Assembly (NCBI RefSeq): GCF_002699855.1
Contig: NZ_LKBW01000299.1
Coordinates: 1 to 64,000, forward strand
Direction of reading: 5' to 3'
From: Pseudomonas amygdali
GTDB lineage: Bacteria; Pseudomonadota; Gammaproteobacteria; Pseudomonadales; Pseudomonadaceae
Length of the DNA: 64,000 nucleotides
The position numbers and the translations under genes were made by a program. Numbering within the stretch: position 1 is the stretch's first letter; each line of letters opens with the position of its first letter. Positions 26,568 to 36,145 of the stretch are shown one piece after another. Below the pieces are notes generated by a model. That model did not search any database, was not told the origin of the DNA, and worked only from the letters and a program-made list of their open reading frames with translations.

Positions 26568-28590
26568 CTATCATTTCCCGCACTTTCGAGGTCAGGTGGT
26601 CGAACGCAAAGGGTTTGGTAATCAGTTGCATACCGTTCTCCAGAAAGCCTCCGCGGACGGCGGCATGCTCTGCGTAACCGGTGATAAACAACACTTTGAG
26701 TTCCGGTCGCAGCTGCCTGGCGATTTCTGCAAGCTGCCGGCCATTCATGCCCGGCAGCCCTACATCGCTGATCAGCAAATCAATACGCTGGCCTGATTCC
26801 AGTATCGGCACGGCGTCCAGTGCTTCGCCGGCCTCGATGAAGGTGTAACCCAATTCGCTGAGTACCTCACTGACCAGCGTCCGAACAGCCGGGTCGTCTT
26901 CGACGATCAGCACGGTTTCGCCATTTTCGGCGTAAACGGCATTGCTCTGGAAACTCTGCTCGGCTTCATCTGCAAGCCCCTTAAAGCGCGGCAGTAACAG
27001 CTGTACGGTAGTGCCTCGGCCTACTTCACTCTTGATTGAAACATGACCATGCGACTGTTTGCTGAAACCATAGATCATTGAAAGACCCAAACCGGTGCCC
27101 TGACCGATAGGCTTTGTGGTAAAGAACGGGTCAAACGCACGGCTGATCACTGTTTCCGGCATGCCGCAGCCATTGTCACTGACGCTCAGCACCACGTAAT
27201 CACCGGGCAGCAGGTTCTCATGGGCATTGGTAAACGATCTGTCCAGCTGCTGATTGAAGGTTTCGACCACCAGCGTGCCGCCGTCGGGCATTGCATCGCG
27301 TGCGTTGAGCACCAGGTTGAGCAGGGCGCTCTCCAGCTGGTTAGGGTCCGCTTCTGCAGTCCACAGATCGCTGGCCATGCGCAATTGCAAATGAATGCTC
27401 TCGTTGACACTGCGCTGCAACAGTTCGTCCATGGCATTGACCAGATGGTTCATCTCCACCGGCTTTGAGTCCAGTGACTGGCGCCGCGAGAATGCCAGCA
27501 AGCGATGGGTAAGTGCTGCGGCGCGATTCGCCGAGGTCACACCCAGGTCGATCAGGCTGTTGAGGTCCTCTATGTTGCCGCGCGCCAGGCGTCTTCTTAT
27601 CAATTCCAGGCTGCCGATGATCCCGGTCAGCATGTTGTTGAAGTCATGCGCAATACCGCCGGTCAATTGGCCGACTGCTTCCATTTTCTGTGACTGACGA
27701 AGAATGTCTTCCTTATGGCGTAACTGCGAGGTGCGTTCTTCAACCTGTTGCTCGAGTGTTTCATTGAGGCGTCGCAATTGCGACTCGGCTTGCTTGCGTT
27801 CGGTGATGTCAGAGGTCACGCCTGCCAGAGAACTGACCAGACCGTTCTTGCCGCAAATGGCGCGGGCGCGCACATCCACCCAACTGAGTGAGCCATCCGG
27901 CCAGACGTTGCGGTATTCGATGATCAGATCAACACCGGTGTCCAGGCTGCGCTGAAGCGCCGACTGCATTCTGGGCTGATCTTCGAAATACACAGCGGCG
28001 AGCCAGTCGTCGTAATTGAACGTGTCCTGTTCGTTGCGGCCATAGTGACTTTTAGTAATATCCGAACAAGTCAGTTTGAGGTATTCCGCTTCCAGCAACC
28101 AGGAGCCCAGCCTGCCGGCCTTGAGCGCATTCTGCAGACGGCCTTCACTTTCGTGCAGGTCCTCCATGCGCGCTCGTGCTTCATACTGGCGTCTGCGCCC
28201 GCGCACGGCCGTGACGACCAGGCTGACCAGAGTCGCAGGATGGAAGGGGCGTTCGAGAAAGGTCACATTGCCCAGTAGATTACCCATCCGTGCAGACGGA
28301 TTGTGATCCGGACCGCCATGATGAGTCATCAGGACGATCGGCAGATCCGACCACGCTGGCTGGCGACTGATGAGGTCCAGCAGCGGTTTAATGTCACTAT
28401 TGCGCAACGCCTCATCGGCGATGATTGCCAGGCCAGCGCCCGAGCTCAACTCTTTGACCAGTTCGAACAAGTCATGGGCCACCGTTGCCAGGTAGCCGGC
28501 TTCATCGAGGATCCGCATAGCGATCTGACTGTCTCGACCTCTGGGCGCCAGAATGATTGCGCGCTCCGACAACAGTCCTGGAATACTCAC
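26560..28590 (-). CDS. Hybrid histidine kinase (pseudo-receiver, PAS, HisKA, HATPase, receiver)
   Basis: A soluble 676-residue kinase. Residues 1-140 fold like a receiver but lack the usual DD pair (IILAPRGRDSQIAMRIL), so this is probably a pseudo-receiver. A PAS/PAC sensor follows (about 145-270; WPDGSLSWVDVRARAI). The kinase core has GGIAHDFNNMLTGIIGSLELI with the phospho-histidine and DNGCGM plus GTGLGLSMIYGF. The C-terminal receiver carries LLISDVGLPGMNG and ITGYAEHA. Translation starts at GTG and overlaps the KaiC-like gene's TGA by four bases, so the two proteins are coupled. Confidence 0.92.
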   Translation of the reverse strand: MSIPGLLSERAIILAPRGRDSQIAMRILDEAGYLATVAHDLFELVKELSSGAGLAIIADEALRNSDIKPLLDLISRQPAWSDLPIVLMTHHGGPDHNPSARMGNLLGNVTFLERPFHPATLVSLVVTAVRGRRRQYEARARMEDLHESEGRLQNALKAGRLGSWLLEAEYLKLTCSDITKSHYGRNEQDTFNYDDWLAAVYFEDQPRMQSALQRSLDTGVDLIIEYRNVWPDGSLSWVDVRARAICGKNGLVSSLAGVTSDITERKQAESQLRRLNETLEQQVEERTSQLRHKEDILRQSQKMEAVGQLTGGIAHDFNNMLTGIIGSLELIRRRLARGNIEDLNSLIDLGVTSANRAAALTHRLLAFSRRQSLDSKPVEMNHLVNAMDELLQRSVNESIHLQLRMASDLWTAEADPNQLESALLNLVLNARDAMPDGGTLVVETFNQQLDRSFTNAHENLLPGDYVVLSVSDNGCGMPETVISRAFDPFFTTKPIGQGTGLGLSMIYGFSKQSHGHVSIKSEVGRGTTVQLLLPRFKGLADEAEQSFQSNAVYAENGETVLIVEDDPAVRTLVSEVLSELGYTFIEAGEALDAVPILESGQRIDLLISDVGLPGMNGRQLAEIARQLRPELKVLFITGYAEHAAVRGGFLENGMQLITKPFAFDHLTSKVREMIEA

Positions 28591-30071
28591 AGGTCGTCAT
28601 CCTCAAGCAGCGGTTTCTTGTCGCCAAAGTATGACGGCACCCCGCGCAGTACGCCTTGGAAGGCTTCAAGCGGCTTACCGATCTTCAGACCGTTGGCACT
28701 GATGCGGTATTCACGAATAGTGGACTCGTGAGTGCCCGTGCGCTTCTTGATGATGGATATCGCGCGACGCACCTGACCCAAAGCTTCGAAATAACGCAAC
28801 AGAATAACGCTGTCGGCAAGGTAGGTAATGTCGACCGGTGAGCGCATGTCACCGACCAGCCCGTGTTGTGCAACGGTCATGAAGGTCGATGCGCCCTGGC
28901 GATTGAGGTAGAGCAGAAGCTCGTGCATGTGCAAAACCAGTGCGCTCTCTTCCGGCATTGCCGCCTGATAACCGTTGATGCTGTCGATGATCACGGTCTT
29001 TATCTGCTTGCGGTCCACTGCGCGCCTTACGCGGTGCGCAAATTCGCCAGGAGAAAGCTCAGCCGCGTCGATCTGCTCGACCACCAGATTGCCGGTTTCC
29101 TGAAGCGCCCGCAGGTCAATCCCGAGCTTGAGCATGCGTTCGAACAGCAGGCCCATTTCTTCATCGAATACGAACAGCCCCACGCGCTCGCCACGTGCCA
29201 CTGCCTGTGCCGCGAAAACCAGTGAAATGAGCGATTTACCGGTCCCGGCAGGGCCCAGAATCAGCGTGCTGGAGCCGCTTTCTATGCCGCCGCCCAGCAG
29301 GTCGTCCAGTTCTGTGATGCCGCTGCTGACCTGAGTACGGGCGTAATTGGAGCGGTGTTCGGCCGCTACCAGGCGTGGGAATACATGGATGCCGTTCTCG
29401 GCGATGGTGAAGTCGTGGAAACCGCCGCGGTATTTCTGGCCGCGGTATTTGACGATCTTCAACCGTCTACGCTCGGCACCGTAGGTGGGTGTCAGCGCTT
29501 CAAGACGGATAACCCCGTGGGCCACACTGTGTACGGTTTTATCCAGCGCTTCGGTGGTCAGGTCATCGAGCAGCAATACCGTCGCGTTATAACGCGTGAA
29601 GTAATGTTTGATGGCCAGAATCTGGCGTCTGTAGCGCAATGAACTTTGCGCCAGAAGACGAATTTCCGAGAGGCTGTCGATCACCACGCGAGAGGGTTTG
29701 ACCCGCTCCACCACCTCGAATATCTGCCGCGTCGCTTCGCCCAGCTCCAGATCCGAGGAGTACAGCAGGCTTTGATGATGATCCGCATCAAGCAAGCTTT
29801 CAGGCGGCGTCAGCTCGAAAATATTGATCTGCTCGTCAAGCTCCCAGCCGTGTGAGGCAGCACCCGAGCGTAGCTCGCTTTCAGTCTCGGAAAGGGTGAT
29901 GTACAGCGATATTTCACCCGCTGCTGCGCCTGCCTTCAGGAACTGCAGTGCCACGGTTGTCTTGCCGGTTCCGGGTTCTCCTTCAAGGAGAAAAACATGA
30001 CTGCGTGAAAGACCACCCGCAAGGATGTCATCCAGACCTTCAATCCCGGTTGCCGCTTTTGACGTATTCAA
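28587..30071 (-). CDS. KaiC-like double RecA-type ATPase
   Basis: A 494-residue protein with two KaiC domains. Domain 1 has Walker A GEPGTGKTT, the acidic segment YITLSETESEL and Walker B RVVIDSLSEIRLL. Domain 2 has GPAGTGKSLIS, VFDEEMGLLFERM and TVIIDSINGYQAAM. ATP binding and hydrolysis look possible in both. No KaiA or KaiB gene is nearby. It is the first gene of a two-gene operon with the hybrid kinase, suggesting that it sets or reads that kinase's state. I prefer TTG at 30071, with GAGGG upstream; a GTG at 30110 adds 13 residues but lacks a good site. Confidence 0.88.
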   Translation of the reverse strand: MNTSKAATGIEGLDDILAGGLSRSHVFLLEGEPGTGKTTVALQFLKAGAAAGEISLYITLSETESELRSGAASHGWELDEQINIFELTPPESLLDADHHQSLLYSSDLELGEATRQIFEVVERVKPSRVVIDSLSEIRLLAQSSLRYRRQILAIKHYFTRYNATVLLLDDLTTEALDKTVHSVAHGVIRLEALTPTYGAERRRLKIVKYRGQKYRGGFHDFTIAENGIHVFPRLVAAEHRSNYARTQVSSGITELDDLLGGGIESGSSTLILGPAGTGKSLISLVFAAQAVARGERVGLFVFDEEMGLLFERMLKLGIDLRALQETGNLVVEQIDAAELSPGEFAHRVRRAVDRKQIKTVIIDSINGYQAAMPEESALVLHMHELLLYLNRQGASTFMTVAQHGLVGDMRSPVDITYLADSVILLRYFEALGQVRRAISIIKKRTGTHESTIREYRISANGLKIGKPLEAFQGVLRGVPSYFGDKKPLLEDDDL

Positions 30072-30291
30072 GTATCGCCCTCTAATAACCCATATAGGTT
30101 TTGCTATCACTGATTACTGGACCTCCCGGCATTCTGACCGTTCACACTATTTAACGGTAGCGGGTACAGCGAATATATAAACGCGGCTGGCGGTCGGTCC
30201 GGCAAATGTTACTTAAGCCCGGTTACGATGATTGCGTCGCTGCTGTTATAGTCCAGCGCCTGAATACTCAACATGCCCTGAGGATCACGTC

Positions 30292-31103
30292 GTGACCGAT
30301 TATCAAAGTTTCCGGGTCGAGCTGGCTGACAGCATTGCTCACGTACAGATCAACCGGCCTGAAAAGCTCAACGCAATGAACGAGGCGTTCTGGACTGAAA
30401 TAATCGGCATATTCGACTGGATTGAGCGCAATGACGAAGTGCGGGCAGTAATACTCAGCGGAGCGGGTAAACATTTTTCGTCGGGTATCGATCTGGCATT
30501 GCTGGCTTCTGTTGCCAACCAGATGGGCAAGGATCCAGGCCGTAATGCCCGGCTGTTGAGGCGCAAGATCCGTGACATGCAGGCTTCGTTCACTGCAGTG
30601 GCAAATTGCCGAAAGCCGGTTCTGGCTGCTTTCAGGGCTATTGCCTGGGTGGTGCCATAGACCTGATTTCGGCCTGTGACATGCGTTACGCCGCCGCCGA
30701 CGCCCAGTTTGCCATTCGCGAGATCGACATGGGCATGGCAGCGGATGTAGGGACTCTGCAACGTCTGCCGCGAATCATCGGCGATGGCGTGCTGCGTGAG
30801 CTGGCTTATACCGGGCGTACCGTGGGAGCTGAAGAGGCGCAGAGGATCGGGCTGGTCAATCGCACCTTCGATGACCTGGAAGGTCTGTTGCAGGGCGTCT
30901 TCGCGGTGGCCCGGGAGATAGCCGGCAAATCACCCATTGCCATCGAAGGCACCAAGCAAATGATCAGCTACATGCGCGATCACCGAGTGGAGGACGGCCT
31001 GGAACACGTTGCCATCTGGAACGCAGCCATGCTGCAATCACCTGACCTGAAGCTGGCGATGGTTGCGCAGATGAACAAGCACAAGCCGGTCTTCGATAAT
31101 TGA
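30292..31103 (+). pseudogene. Crotonase-family enoyl-CoA hydratase/dienoyl-CoA isomerase, frameshifted
   Basis: Two overlapping reading frames together make one crotonase. Frame A, from GTG at 30292 with GAGGA upstream, gives VTDYQSFRVELADS to NCRKPVLAAF, then reads out of phase to a stop at 30660. Frame B resumes at 30630 with FQGYCLGGAIDLISACDMRY and ends at 31103. One missing base near 30630-30632 restores the usual PVLAA-x-QGYCLGGA oxyanion-hole segment. The glycine-rich loop and REIDMGMAADVGTLQRLP, with the acidic catalytic region of Delta3,5-Delta2,4-dienoyl-CoA isomerases, would otherwise be intact. The gene is inactive unless the base is a sequencing error. Confidence 0.85.
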
Positions 31104-31142
31104 TTCATGATAGAGCTCGAATCTGAGCAAAGGAGTTTTTCC

Positions 31143-31979
31143 ATGGCGCACCCGGAGCGTTGGACAACTGCAGTTCTGGATGTCGAGGCCGGTGGTGGTT
31201 TGGCTGTGGTCCAGAGTGATCAGGGGTTTTTGCTGGATACCAATGGGGCAATGTTCCCCAGAGGCTGGCTGGCGGGGCTGGATTTGCCAGTGCAGAGCGA
31301 GCACGGCATCGGCTATTTTGAGGGTGAGCCTGTCTACCTGCTGGTGCTTGAGCGCTCGGTTGCGGTGGAGGGCTGTTCGTGGCAAGGCTTGCGTCAGTTC
31401 ATGCTGGAAGGCGATTTTGCGGTCTTCCAGATGCTCGGCTACGCCGCGCAAGTCAGTACGTGGGCCAGAGAACATCGCTTTTGCGGAGCCTGCGGTCGTG
31501 CGACGGTGCAGATCCGTGGAGAGCGGGCGATGTTCTGCGAGCACGACAACCTGCGTCTGTACCCGCGTATTTCCCCGAGCATGATCGTGCTGGTCACGCG
31601 GGGCGATGAAATACTGCTGGCCCGCTCACCACGGTTTGTCACCGGCATGTACAGCGCGCTGGCAGGGTTTGTAGAGCCGGGCGAGTCTGCCGAAGACTGC
31701 GTGCACCGCGAAGTGATGGAAGAAGTGCAGGTGCGCATCAAGAACCTGAAATACATGGGCAGCCAGTGCTGGCCGTTTCCGCACTCGATGATGCTTGGCT
31801 TCCATGCCGAATATGATAGCGGTGACATAGTGCCCCAGGCGGAAGAAATCGAGGACGCACGCTGGTTTCATGTTGATGACTTGCCGCCGTTACCGGCCAA
31901 CCGTTCTATCGCCCGCTATCTTATCGAGGCGTATCTGGCCGAGCGCTCAGGCGCCCCCGAACCAGTGCTGCCAGGCTAG
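31143..31979 (+). CDS. nudC: NADH pyrophosphatase / NAD-RNA decapping enzyme
   Basis: A 278-residue protein that cleaves NADH to NMNH and AMP and removes NAD caps from RNA. It has the N-terminal domain, a zinc ribbon, the Nudix box (175-197: GFVEPGES then REVMEE) and the NADH motif SQCWPFPHS (207-215; usual form SQPWPFP-x-S). The zinc ribbon is unusual: Cys114, Cys117 and Cys132 are present, but the fourth ligand position holds Asp135 (CEHD where CxxC is expected). The start MAHPERW has AAGGAG at seven bases. The 3' end overlaps the convergent TSUP gene by 33 bases. Confidence 0.9.
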   Translation: MAHPERWTTAVLDVEAGGGLAVVQSDQGFLLDTNGAMFPRGWLAGLDLPVQSEHGIGYFEGEPVYLLVLERSVAVEGCSWQGLRQFMLEGDFAVFQMLGYAAQVSTWAREHRFCGACGRATVQIRGERAMFCEHDNLRLYPRISPSMIVLVTRGDEILLARSPRFVTGMYSALAGFVEPGESAEDCVHREVMEEVQVRIKNLKYMGSQCWPFPHSMMLGFHAEYDSGDIVPQAEEIEDARWFHVDDLPPLPANRSIARYLIEAYLAERSGAPEPVLPG

Positions 31980-32726
31980 GCGCACGGTCAGGCCCAATAC
32001 CACGGTGATGAACACTGGGCGGATGAATTTGGCACCGCCCTTGATTGCAGTGCCTGCGCCGAAGTAGGCACCCAGCATTACCGCAAGGCCCATGCTCAGG
32101 CCGATGATATAGTCCACCTGGCCGGAAAATATGAATACCGAAAGCGCCACGGCATTGCTGACGAAATTCATGCTGCGCGCCACGCCGCTGGCCTTGACCA
32201 GATCCACCGGGTAGAGCAGCAGCGTGCTGACCGTCCAGAAGGCGCCGGTACCGGGCCCGGCAACACCGTCATAGAAGCCCAGCCCCAGCCCTTGTGGCAG
32301 TTGCCATTTCTTTTTGATCGGAGCATTGCTATCCAGTGGTGCCTTGGGCGTGCCGCCAAACAGCAAGTACAGCCCGCAACCGAACACAATGACCGGCAAC
32401 ATCTGGTTCAGCCATTCGGCTGGCAGGTAATGAGCAATGACCGCGCCGGCTGCGGCACCCACCGCAGTGCCGACCACTGCGTGTATCCACTGTCTGGGAT
32501 GAAACAGTTTGCGGCGATAGAACGTAAAACTGGCGGTTGCCGAACCGAACGTCGAACTGAGCTTGTTAGTGCTCAGCACCAGATGCGGTGGCAGACCGGC
32601 TGTCATCCGGGCGGGTGTAGTAAGCAGTCCGCCACCACCGGCGATGGCGTCTATAAAACCCGCGATGAACGCAACGACAGCAAGAATGGCGAGGGTGGTC
32701 AGGTCGACGCTGAGTTCAAAAGGCAT
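31947..32726 (-). CDS. TSUP-family (TauE/SafE) anion permease
   Basis: A 259-residue inner-membrane protein with about eight hydrophobic helices. The family repeats are visible: [20 protein letters not shown] with STNKL in the first half, and [15 protein letters not shown] with [13 protein letters not shown] in the second. TSUP carriers move sulfite, sulfoacetate or other small organosulfur and organic anions, mostly outward. The substrate is not set by sequence. The start MPFELSVDL fits the family; the frame is open further upstream into low-complexity codons. It stands alone between nudC and an oxidoreductase. Confidence 0.88.
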   Translation of the reverse strand: MPFELSVDLTTLAILAVVAFIAGFIDAIAGGGGLLTTPARMTAGLPPHLVLSTNKLSSTFGSATASFTFYRRKLFHPRQWIHAVVGTAVGAAAGAVIAHYLPAEWLNQMLPVIVFGCGLYLLFGGTPKAPLDSNAPIKKKWQLPQGLGLGFYDGVAGPGTGAFWTVSTLLLYPVDLVKASGVARSMNFVSNAVALSVFIFSGQVDYIIGLSMGLAVMLGAYFGAGTAIKGGAKFIRPVFITVVLGLTVRLAWQHWFGGA

Positions 32727-32818
32727 GGTGGCAAGCGTGCTTATAGGGGAGGCGGGAGGGGGCAGAATGGCTGCCTGAATGTGGCGCATTCTACCCCCTT
32801 GCCAAGCGTTGCAGGAAG

Positions 32819-33967
32819 TCAGATATCGCTGAGCGCGACCCAGCGTTGCTCGGCGGCGGCGAGGCGAATGGCAGTCGCCAGACGCTCGATCTGCCAGGCT
32901 TCTTCGAAGTCCGGACCACGGCTGCCCTTGCCGCATACCGCAAGAATGAGTGCCTGTACCTCAAGTGCCTTGAGTTCGTTGTAACCCAGCTGATGGCCTG
33001 GTGCCGGGCAGAATGCCGCGTAACCGGGTTGCGCAGGGCCTGCCAGAAGACGCTGAAAACCATCGCGCCCAGCTGCGCCAGTGCGATAGATGCGCAGTTC
33101 GTTAAGGCGCTCCTGATCGAATGCCAATGTGCCCTTGGTGCCGCTGATTTCGAAACTCAGGTGGTTTTTGTAGCCGTGTTTCAGCCAACTGCTACTGAAC
33201 GTTCCGCGCGCACCATTGGCAAAACGCAGCAGTGCGTGGGTCTGGTCATCCACTGCGATGCTGCGCATTTCCTGGCTTCCGTTCCTCGCAGGGCGTTGGC
33301 GGTGTACGGTGCTGGAGTCTGCGCAGACCGCTTCGACATCGCCCAGCAAATGGCGAGCCATCGCCAGCAAGTGACTGCCCAGATCGGCCAGCGCGCCGCC
33401 CGCATGCGCCGCTTCGCAACGCCACGACCAAGGGGACGACGGGTTGCCCATGAAGTCCTCGCTGAACTCACCCTGAAAACTGACGATATCGCCCAGTTCG
33501 CCCGCGTCGATCATTTCCCTGGCAAGGCCGATCATAGGGTTGTGCTGGTAGTTGTAGCCAACCTGAGTAACAACCTCGGCGGCCTTGGCGCTACGGCGCA
33601 TGTCGTCGGCCTGGGCGAGGCTCACCGCCAGCGGTTTTTCGCAATACACTGCCTTGCCTGCGGCGATGGCGGCCATGGCCATGGGGAAATGCAGATGATT
33701 GGGCGTTGTGATCGCCACGATCTGCACCTGCGGATCACTGATCAGGTGCTGCCAGTCAGCGTGGCTGTGATCGAAGCCCCAGGCGCTAGCGCACTGCTCG
33801 GCCCTGACGCTGTCCGCATCCGCCAGGGCGGTCAGCCGAATGCGTGCCGGCAGATCAAGGGCGGCATTCGCATTGCCGAAGGCCAGGGCGTGGGCACGGC
33901 CCATGAAACCGGTGCCGATCAGCCCGATGCCCAGTTGCGCCTGAGACGTAGAAGGGTTTTCCCGCAT
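32819..33967 (-). CDS. Gfo/Idh/MocA-family NAD(P)-dependent oxidoreductase
   Basis: A 382-residue sugar or inositol dehydrogenase-like enzyme. The Rossmann turn is GIGLIGTGFMGRAHALAF and the hallmark EKPLAVSLAQ supplies the catalytic lysine, with GSHLLAMARHL further on. The C-terminal half is the beta-sheet substrate domain. Family members oxidise cyclitols or sugars, but the substrate here is unknown. GGAG lies six bases before the start. An AT-rich spacer of about 100 bases upstream holds its promoter. No transporter or regulator is adjacent. Confidence 0.88.
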   Translation of the reverse strand: MRENPSTSQAQLGIGLIGTGFMGRAHALAFGNANAALDLPARIRLTALADADSVRAEQCASAWGFDHSHADWQHLISDPQVQIVAITTPNHLHFPMAMAAIAAGKAVYCEKPLAVSLAQADDMRRSAKAAEVVTQVGYNYQHNPMIGLAREMIDAGELGDIVSFQGEFSEDFMGNPSSPWSWRCEAAHAGGALADLGSHLLAMARHLLGDVEAVCADSSTVHRQRPARNGSQEMRSIAVDDQTHALLRFANGARGTFSSSWLKHGYKNHLSFEISGTKGTLAFDQERLNELRIYRTGAAGRDGFQRLLAGPAQPGYAAFCPAPGHQLGYNELKALEVQALILAVCGKGSRGPDFEEAWQIERLATAIRLAAAEQRWVALSDI

Positions 33968-34069
33968 GACATTCTCCAGAGAGGATTGTTGTTGTGCGGA
34001 AAATATATTCCATAAATATAAAATATGGAAAATTAATTCATTTTTCAGCGTGGTAGTAAGTTCCAGACA

Positions 34070-34837
34070 TCAGGATAAAAATCCGCCGTCGACATTAAGC
34101 GCAACGCCGGTGGTGTAGCTGGATGCTGCGCTCGCCAGATACAAGCCCGCCCCAGCCATTTCGCTGGGCGCTGCGACGCGTTTCAGCGGAATCTGCGCCA
34201 GGGCCATATTGAGAATCGCATCGTTCTTGACCAGCGCCGATGCAAATCGGGTATCTGTGAGGCCGGGCAGCAAAGCGTTGCAGCGAATTCCGAACTCGGC
34301 GCATTCCTTGGCGAACACCTTGGTCATGTTGACCACCGCCGCTTTGGTCATTGAATAGACACCTTGATAGGCACCCGGCGACACCGCATTGATGGATGCA
34401 ACATTGATAATGCTGCCACCGCCGCCTTCGCGCATCAGCTTGCCGGCTTCCACCGACATGAAGAAATAGCCGCGAATGTTAACGTCGATAGTCTTTTGAA
34501 ACGCGCTGAGGTCGGTGTCCAGCACATTGCAGAACTGCGGGTTGGTGGCTGCGTTGTTGACCAGTATATCCAGGCGCCCGAATTGCTCGCGAATCTGGGC
34601 GAAAACGCTGGTTATCTGCTCCATCTCGCCAATATGGCAGGCAATGGCTGTGGCCTTGCCGCCCTCGCTGATGATGGCGTCGGCAACCGCCTGACACCCG
34701 TCGAGCTTGCGGCTCGACACAACAACGTGCGCGCCCTGTTGAGCGAGCAGCCTGGCAGTGGCTTCACCGATTCCCCGGCTCGCACCTGAAACAAAAGCAA
34801 CCTTGCCATCAAGGTCGAAAAGCTGGGTTCTGGACAT
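34070..34837 (-). CDS. Classical short-chain dehydrogenase/reductase
   Basis: The 255-residue SDR has SGASRGIGEATARLL for cofactor binding, LVNNAATNP and the catalytic YSMTKAAVVNMTK (Tyr-x3-Lys) after INVASINAVSPGAYQG. The absence of an acidic residue after strand two, where SSRKLD stands, suggests NADP(H). It is last in a minus-strand group after an APH-like kinase, an SCP2 protein and a histidine phosphatase, the usual neighbours of FadE/ACAD11-type acyl-CoA dehydrogenases. A role as 3-hydroxyacyl-CoA dehydrogenase is an inference from context. Confidence 0.9.
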   Translation of the reverse strand: MSRTQLFDLDGKVAFVSGASRGIGEATARLLAQQGAHVVVSSRKLDGCQAVADAIISEGGKATAIACHIGEMEQITSVFAQIREQFGRLDILVNNAATNPQFCNVLDTDLSAFQKTIDVNIRGYFFMSVEAGKLMREGGGGSIINVASINAVSPGAYQGVYSMTKAAVVNMTKVFAKECAEFGIRCNALLPGLTDTRFASALVKNDAILNMALAQIPLKRVAAPSEMAGAGLYLASAASSYTTGVALNVDGGFLS

Positions 34838-34864
34838 GTCGTTTCCTTGTCTTGGCGTTGGCGG

Positions 34865-35932
34865 TCAAAGGCTGGATTTGGTGATTACATTCAGGCTCAT
34901 CTGCTCCAGCAGCCTGTTCATGTCAATGAACCGGGCAAAGCGCTTGTCCTGAGTCTGTCCATGGAAAAAACGGTAGTAAATCTGTTGCACGATACCGGCC
35001 AGACGAAACAGGCCGTAGGTGTAGTAGAAGTCGAAATTGTCGATACGGATGCCCGAACGTTCGGCGTAATAGTCGACGAACGCCTGGCGCGTCAGCATGC
35101 CGGGGGCATTGCTCGGCTGGCGACGCGTCAACTGAACCGGCAGCGGGTCGTCAGCCTGGACCCAGTAGGCGAGGGTATTGCCCAGGTCCATCAGCGGATC
35201 ACCGAGCGTGGTCAGTTCCCAGTCCAGCACGCCGATGATGTTCATCGGGTTATCCGGATCGAGGATCACATTGTCGAAGCGGTAGTCGTTATGCACGATG
35301 CTGGAGGTGGGCGAGTCGGCGGGCATTTTGTCTGCCAGCCACGCCTGGACCTGCTCCCATGCCGGAGCGTCCGGGGTTCGCGCTTTTTCATAACGCTCCG
35401 ACCAGCCCGAAATCTGCCGCTGCACGTAACCCTGGGGTTTGCCCAGATCACCCAGGCCGCACGCCTGGTAATCAACGCGGTGCAAGTCCACCAGTTTGTT
35501 GATGAAGCTCTTGCACAGGTCTTCAGTCTGTCGTGCATCCAGCGCCAATTCGGGCGGCAGGTCAGAGCGCAGGATGATCCCCTTGACGCGCTGCATCACG
35601 TAAAACTCCGAGCCGATCACCGACTCATCCGTACAGTGCAGGTACGCTTGCGGGCAATAGGGGAAGGCATTCTTGAGCTGATTGAGAATGCGGTATTCAC
35701 GACCCATGTCATGTGCCGATCGCGCCTTGTGTCCGAACGGCGGGCGCCGCAGCACTAACTCGCGCTCGGGGTACTGAATCAGATAAGTCAGGTTCGATGC
35801 GCCACCGGGGAACTGACTGATCGCCGGGGTGCCATGCAGATCCGCCAGATGCGCCTTCAGGTACGGATCTATCAGGGAGGCGTCCAGTTCTTCGCCGCTG
35901 CGAATCCCGGTGGACTGGTCAGTCAGTGCCAT
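34865..35932 (-). CDS. APH-family phosphotransferase, ACAD10/11-associated type
   Basis: A 355-residue aminoglycoside-phosphotransferase-fold kinase. SIVHNDYRFDNVILD is the catalytic loop and IGVLDWELTTLGDPLMDLGNTL the metal-binding DxD-like segment. LVLRRPPFGHKARSAHDMGREYRIL contains the ATP-binding lysine. Homologues fused or adjacent to acyl-CoA dehydrogenases phosphorylate 4-hydroxyacyl-CoAs, so this is a candidate 4-hydroxy fatty acid catabolic kinase rather than a resistance gene. It lies 27 bases before the SDR. The acyl-CoA dehydrogenase expected beside it is absent here, but one is encoded at 59788. Confidence 0.88.
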   Translation of the reverse strand: MALTDQSTGIRSGEELDASLIDPYLKAHLADLHGTPAISQFPGGASNLTYLIQYPERELVLRRPPFGHKARSAHDMGREYRILNQLKNAFPYCPQAYLHCTDESVIGSEFYVMQRVKGIILRSDLPPELALDARQTEDLCKSFINKLVDLHRVDYQACGLGDLGKPQGYVQRQISGWSERYEKARTPDAPAWEQVQAWLADKMPADSPTSSIVHNDYRFDNVILDPDNPMNIIGVLDWELTTLGDPLMDLGNTLAYWVQADDPLPVQLTRRQPSNAPGMLTRQAFVDYYAERSGIRIDNFDFYYTYGLFRLAGIVQQIYYRFFHGQTQDKRFARFIDMNRLLEQMSLNVITKSSL

Positions 35933-36084
35933 ACGTATACCTTGTGTTTATTATGGTCAGCTCAAACTATTGACTAATCTAATGATCGTCTGAACCACGA
36001 GCAAGCTCGCGGCAGCGTTATAGACTAGCGTGTTGCCGGGCAATCAGCGGCTCTGATTGCTGCTTTGTACAGAACGGCACAGAC

Positions 36085-36119
36085 AAAAAAACCGAAGCCG
36101 GCGGGGCTTCGGTTTTTTT
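36085..36119. terminator. Bidirectional rho-independent terminator
   Basis: ACCGAAGCC and GGCTTCGGT form a perfect nine-base stem around GGCGG, with seven A's before and seven T's after. It lies 30 bases after the SCP2 stop on the minus strand, so it may attenuate transcription between the phosphatase-SCP2 and kinase-SDR pairs. Confidence 0.85.
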
Positions 36120-36145
36120 GGTGCAGCTTGCAAAGTGTCAGGTGT

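Noticed and set aside
34865-35932. Aminoglycoside resistance gene
   Set aside because: The APH fold is shared, but the sequence and the SCP2, SDR and phosphatase neighbours fit the acyl-CoA-dehydrogenase-associated kinases.
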